A stretch of DNA of 64,000 bases, taken from the NCBI GenBank assembly GCA_002371675.1, contig DFGE01000007.1, positions 1 to 64,000 on the forward strand, read 5' to 3'. This document shows positions 61,383 to 64,000 of this stretch, one piece after another (within the stretch, counting starts at the first letter, position 1; every line of letters starts with the position of its first letter). A program made the position numbers and the translations under genes. The notes under the pieces were generated by a model that was not told the DNA's origin, made no database searches, and saw only the letters and a program-made list of their open reading frames with translations. Source of the stretch: Clostridiales bacterium UBA3758 (GTDB lineage: Bacteria > Bacillota > Clostridia > Oscillospirales > Oscillospiraceae).

Positions 61383-61467
61383 AACGCAAACAGAAGCACC
61401 AGCCAAGTCCTTCTGGGACCTGACTGGTGCTTTTGTTATTCCGCGCTGTTTTGCAGCGCGCTTTTTT
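61383..61467 (-). repeat. 85-bp hairpin repeat, copy B2 (inverted)
   Basis: Inverted copy of 21403-21487 with some substitutions. It carries ACAGAAGCACC.../...GGTGCTTTTGT and CGCGCTGTTTTGCAGCGCG. It lies just beyond the end of the PPIC gene and may serve as its terminator. The TTTTTT run at 61462-61467 follows on the plus strand. Confidence 0.75.
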
Positions 61468-61477
61468 GTACTGCCGA

Positions 61478-62926
61478 TCAGGCGCTGACCAGCTTGTAGC
61501 CGCCCAGGTGCTCCACCTCGAGATCCTTGGTATGCTCGGCCATCCAGTTGCCCAGGAATTCGTTGTTGAGGCTCTCGCGCGCGAGAACGTCGCGGTAGGA
61601 GTCGCCCTCACCGACGAAGTAGATCACATGGAAGCCGTTGTAACTGCCATTGTCACCGTGGACGATGGCGACGTCGCCCGGCTGATGCCCGCCGAAGCAG
61701 AAGGCGTCAAACTCGGGGACCATCTGGCCCCTGTAGATGTTCTCATACAGGCCGCCCTTGGTGTTGGAGCCCGCGTCCTCGGACAGCTCGTTGGCCAGCG
61801 CCGCGAAGCTCTCCTCGGTGGCCTCGCCGGCCTGCCACTGGGCAAGCGCTTCCTCCGCCTTGGCCTGCGCCGCGGCGACGGCCTCTTCGCTGTAGCTGCC
61901 GTCCTCGGCGGCCTCAGCCTTGAAGAGGATGTGCCGCACGGAGACGGTGTTGTAGTCGTTGCTGTCGCGGTTGAGGAAGAGCACGAGGTAGACGCCGTGC
62001 TCGCTGTCGGTCTCGCTGCGGATGGCCATCACGTCGCCGGCCTGGCGCGCCTCGTCAACATACCAGTCGCGCGCGGCGGCGGGCAGGCTGCTGCCGGGAG
62101 TGCCGCTGAGCACGGAGGCGCCGGCGGCGTCGGGGATCACGCTCGTGAGCGCAGCGTTGAAGCGCTCGACGCCGTCCTCACCCTCGCCGTTCTCATAGGC
62201 GGAGATGACGGAATCGGCCTGCGCAGCGGCGATGGACATGCTGTTCGTGAGATCGGAGCTGCCGTCGTCGGCGTTGACGAAGAAGTAAGCGCCGTCGAAG
62301 AGATCCTTGCCGCCGTTGAAGGCCGCGTAAGCCTCGGCGAGCTGCCCCTCACTGTAGACCTGGGCGTCCTGCAGGGTCTGGTTGGCCTTGTCGGCCAGGA
62401 CGGACGCGCTCATCATCTCGCGCACGACATTCTCGTTGACGCCCTTGCCGAAGACGGCGGCGAGGAAGCGGTTGACGCTCTTGAAGCCGTTGGCCTCGGC
62501 GCTCTCCTTCATAGAGCTTATCTGCGCCTCAACGGAGGCGAGATCGTCTGCATCAAGCGCAATGCCGTTTTCCTCGGCGTACTTGTTGAGCGTGGCGATG
62601 CGGAGCATATCGTTCTCGGCCATCATGTTCGCAAAGTCCGCGCCGTAGTACTGGGCGTAGGAGTTGTAGTTGCCGGCGAAGAACTTGACCTCGGCGGCGG
62701 AGAAGGTCCTGTCGCCGACGCGGACAGCGGGGATCATGCGGTAGAAGGCGGCGGAGTTCGTGACGATGATGGCGAGGATCAGCAGGGCAATGCCGATCAT
62801 GGCGAGCGTCCATCTGAGGCGGCTCTTCTTCTGCTTTGCCAGCTCCTCCTGGCGGGCCAGGAGCTTTTTGTCCGTACCGGCCTCACGGGCGGCGATACGG
62901 TTTTTTCTTTCGGTTGAAGCACTCAT
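61478..62926 (-). CDS. PrsA/PPIC-type peptidyl-prolyl isomerase
   Basis: A 482-residue membrane-anchored foldase. The N-terminus is cytosolic and basic, one helix spans about 42-61, then a SurA-N-like chaperone region with AVRVGDRTFSAAEVKFF, and a parvulin domain with VSVRHILFKA and GGLYENIYRGQMVPEFDAFCF-type motifs (about 320-450). It folds exported proteins at the cell surface. The start 62926 is chosen because AAAGGATG lies 8 bases upstream; a more distal ATG at 62938 overlaps that site. It has a helix anchor instead of PrsA's lipobox. Confidence 0.88.
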   Translation of the reverse strand: MSASTERKNRIAAREAGTDKKLLARQEELAKQKKSRLRWTLAMIGIALLILAIIVTNSAAFYRMIPAVRVGDRTFSAAEVKFFAGNYNSYAQYYGADFANMMAENDMLRIATLNKYAEENGIALDADDLASVEAQISSMKESAEANGFKSVNRFLAAVFGKGVNENVVREMMSASVLADKANQTLQDAQVYSEGQLAEAYAAFNGGKDLFDGAYFFVNADDGSSDLTNSMSIAAAQADSVISAYENGEGEDGVERFNAALTSVIPDAAGASVLSGTPGSSLPAAARDWYVDEARQAGDVMAIRSETDSEHGVYLVLFLNRDSNDYNTVSVRHILFKAEAAEDGSYSEEAVAAAQAKAEEALAQWQAGEATEESFAALANELSEDAGSNTKGGLYENIYRGQMVPEFDAFCFGGHQPGDVAIVHGDNGSYNGFHVIYFVGEGDSYRDVLARESLNNEFLGNWMAEHTKDLEVEHLGGYKLVSA

Positions 62927-63103
62927 GTTGAATCGCATCCTTTTATGTGCAAATTGATAGCCAGAGCATTATAACGCAATTCTCCCGGCGTTTCAAGGAA
63001 AACTTATCGGAGGAGGAAAGAATCCGCGCGAGTCTTTCCCGGCATTTTTTCCCCGCCCGGAACATAGACTGTACGGATTGCTGAAAAAGAGGAGGCGAGA
63101 GGC

Positions 63104-63166
63104 ATGGAAAAGGATATAGACGATCTGATCTTCGGAGATCTCGACCCCGGGCCGAGCAGCCGTTGA
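63104..63166 (+). CDS. Possible 20-residue micropeptide
   Basis: A frame of 20 codons with a strong GAGGAGGCGAGAGG ahead of ATG 63104, encoding an acidic peptide beginning MEKDIDDLIFGDL. It does not overlap another gene and ends about 120 bases before the next promoter. The ribosome binding site is the only real evidence. It could be a small regulator, a toxin-like peptide or noise. Confidence 0.3.
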   Translation: MEKDIDDLIFGDLDPGPSSR

Positions 63167-63289
63167 GGCGCGTGCCGCAGCGCGGCGCGGCCTCCCGGTT
63201 CGCCGGCGCCGCGCCGCGCAATGTTCCGAACTCGTTCATGCCGCCGAAGTTTCCGGCTGCAAAGTACAGTTTTTTGTTGAATATTGTCC

Positions 63290-63318
63290 TTGATTACCCC
63301 TTTGGTTCATGCTATAAT
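63290..63318 (+). promoter_or_regulatory. Promoter of the BMP lipoprotein gene
   Basis: TTGATT (63290-63295), a 17-base spacer and consensus TATAAT (63313-63318), 65 bases before the start. It is one of the strongest promoters in the window. No gene but the micropeptide lies in 62927-63382. Confidence 0.78.
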
Positions 63319-63382
63319 ATCCGAGGATCGGGGTATACTCCCGACCGGATTTGTATCCAAAATACTTTATGGAGGAAGAAAA

Positions 63383-64000
63383 ATGAAAAAGATTCTCGCA
63401 CTGCTTCTTGCTCTGTGCATGGTCTTCGCTCTGGCCGCCTGCGGTCAGCAGGCTGCTCCCGCTGAGAAGCCCGCCGAAGAGCCCGCTGCTGAGGCCCCCG
63501 CTGCCGAAGAGCCCGCTGCCGAAGAGCCCGCCGAGGAGCCCGCTGCCGAGGTTGAGGCCCCCATGGTCGCCATGATCACCGACTACGGCGATATCACCGA
63601 CCAGTCCTTCAACCAGACCACCTACGAAGCCTGCAAGGCCTACTGCGAAGCCAACGGCCTGGACTTCACCTACTTCAAGCCCGGTTCTGACTCCGACGAG
63701 GACCGCATCAGCTCCATCGAGGACGCCATTGACGAAGGCTACAACGTCATCGTGATGCCCGGCTACGCTTTCGCCGCCGCCATCGCCAAGACCGCTCCTG
63801 CCAACCCGGACGTCACCTTCATCGCGCTGGACGTCTCTGAGTACGACCTGACCTCCGCCGGTCTCGAGACCCTCCCCGCCAACCTCTACTCCGCTGTTTA
63901 CCAGGAAGAGCTCTGCGGCTACATGGCCGGTGTTGCTGCCGTTAAGCTCGGCTACACCAAGCTCGGCTTCCTGGGCGGCATGGCTGTTCCTGCCGTTATC
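63383..64000 (+). CDS. BMP-family nucleoside-binding lipoprotein (partial)
   Basis: The first 206 codons of a basic-membrane-protein family binding protein, cut by the window edge. Signal peptide with lipobox LAAC, then Glu/Pro/Ala repeats, then MITDYGDITDQSFNQTTYE and DEGYNVIVMPGYAFAAA, the N-terminal lobe of PnrA/Med-like proteins that bind purine nucleosides. GGAGG precedes ATG 63383. The leader and linker match those of oppA and the 27907 lipoprotein. The codon bias resembles oppA, suggesting high expression. Its permeases are probably beyond the window. Confidence 0.92.
   Translation, partial: MKKILALLLALCMVFALAACGQQAAPAEKPAEEPAAEAPAAEEPAAEEPAEEPAAEVEAPMVAMITDYGDITDQSFNQTTYEACKAYCEANGLDFTYFKPGSDSDEDRISSIEDAIDEGYNVIVMPGYAFAAAIAKTAPANPDVTFIALDVSEYDLTSAGLETLPANLYSAVYQEELCGYMAGVAAVKLGYTKLGFLGGMAVPAVI

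Noticed and set aside
61097..61423. 108-codon frame over the 6S region
   Set aside because: It overlaps the structured RNA and its terminator, with no ribosome binding site.

Overview
The window is a 64 kb GC-rich chromosomal segment. It most likely comes from an Oscillospiraceae-type clostridium (Firmicutes). The reasons are strong GGAGG-type ribosome binding sites, lipoprotein leaders of the MKKILALLLALVMVFALAACG type followed by Pro-Ala-Glu linkers, a BofC-like sporulation-type gene, a PrsA-like foldase, split glycine decarboxylase subunits (GcvPA/GcvPB), and a 6S RNA of clostridial appearance. It reads as core and metabolic chromosome: I see no phage, plasmid, IS transposase, CRISPR array, tRNA or rRNA. 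The intergenic spaces do carry several families of small non-coding repeats.

Layout. 0.4-9.8 kb: an alpha/beta hydrolase, then a glycine riboswitch and terminator controlling a complete glycine cleavage operon. Its first gene is a GcvT-serine hydroxymethyltransferase fusion, followed by gcvH, gcvPA, gcvPB, lplA and lpdA. 10-18 kb: an iron-sulfur aldo/keto reductase with a K+/H+ antiporter, a CbbX/SpoVK-type AAA+ ATPase, rsmE, deoD and cysE. 18-27.5 kb: a GtrII-like membrane protein overlapping a leucine-rich lipoprotein, a HAD hydrolase, and a leftward GT2-DUF6020-rarA-trxB cluster. 28-40 kb: a lipoprotein, a leftward sugar-type ABC importer, pcp, an aminotransferase, galK, two VanY-like peptidases (one lacking expected catalytic residues), an MBL hydrolase and a zinc-ribbon protein.

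40.4-49.1 kb is the most unusual part: an Opp/Dpp-type peptide ABC importer in which three of the five subunits are remodelled. The lipoprotein OppA has an N-terminal segment that looks like the normal C-terminal end of the family. OppC carries about 300 extra residues that read as an RCC1-like beta-propeller in its first extracytoplasmic loop. OppF carries about 185 extra, largely coiled-coil residues between its Walker A motif and Q-loop. A 52-residue membrane protein follows OppF directly. Together they suggest a peptide importer with added extracellular and cytoplasmic interaction modules, and this is my main candidate for an undescribed system.

49.5-64 kb: mgtE and an AEC transporter; a DUF1643-nitrilase-NUDIX operon; an ECF sigma/membrane protein pair with a candidate autoregulatory promoter; cell-wall genes (SH3b-NlpC/P60 endopeptidase, a conserved 93-residue protein, a class A PBP); a BofC-like protein; a DUF1292 protein; 6S RNA; a PPIC foldase; and the start of a BMP-family lipoprotein cut by the window edge. 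Function calls rest on motif recognition by eye; no database search was run.
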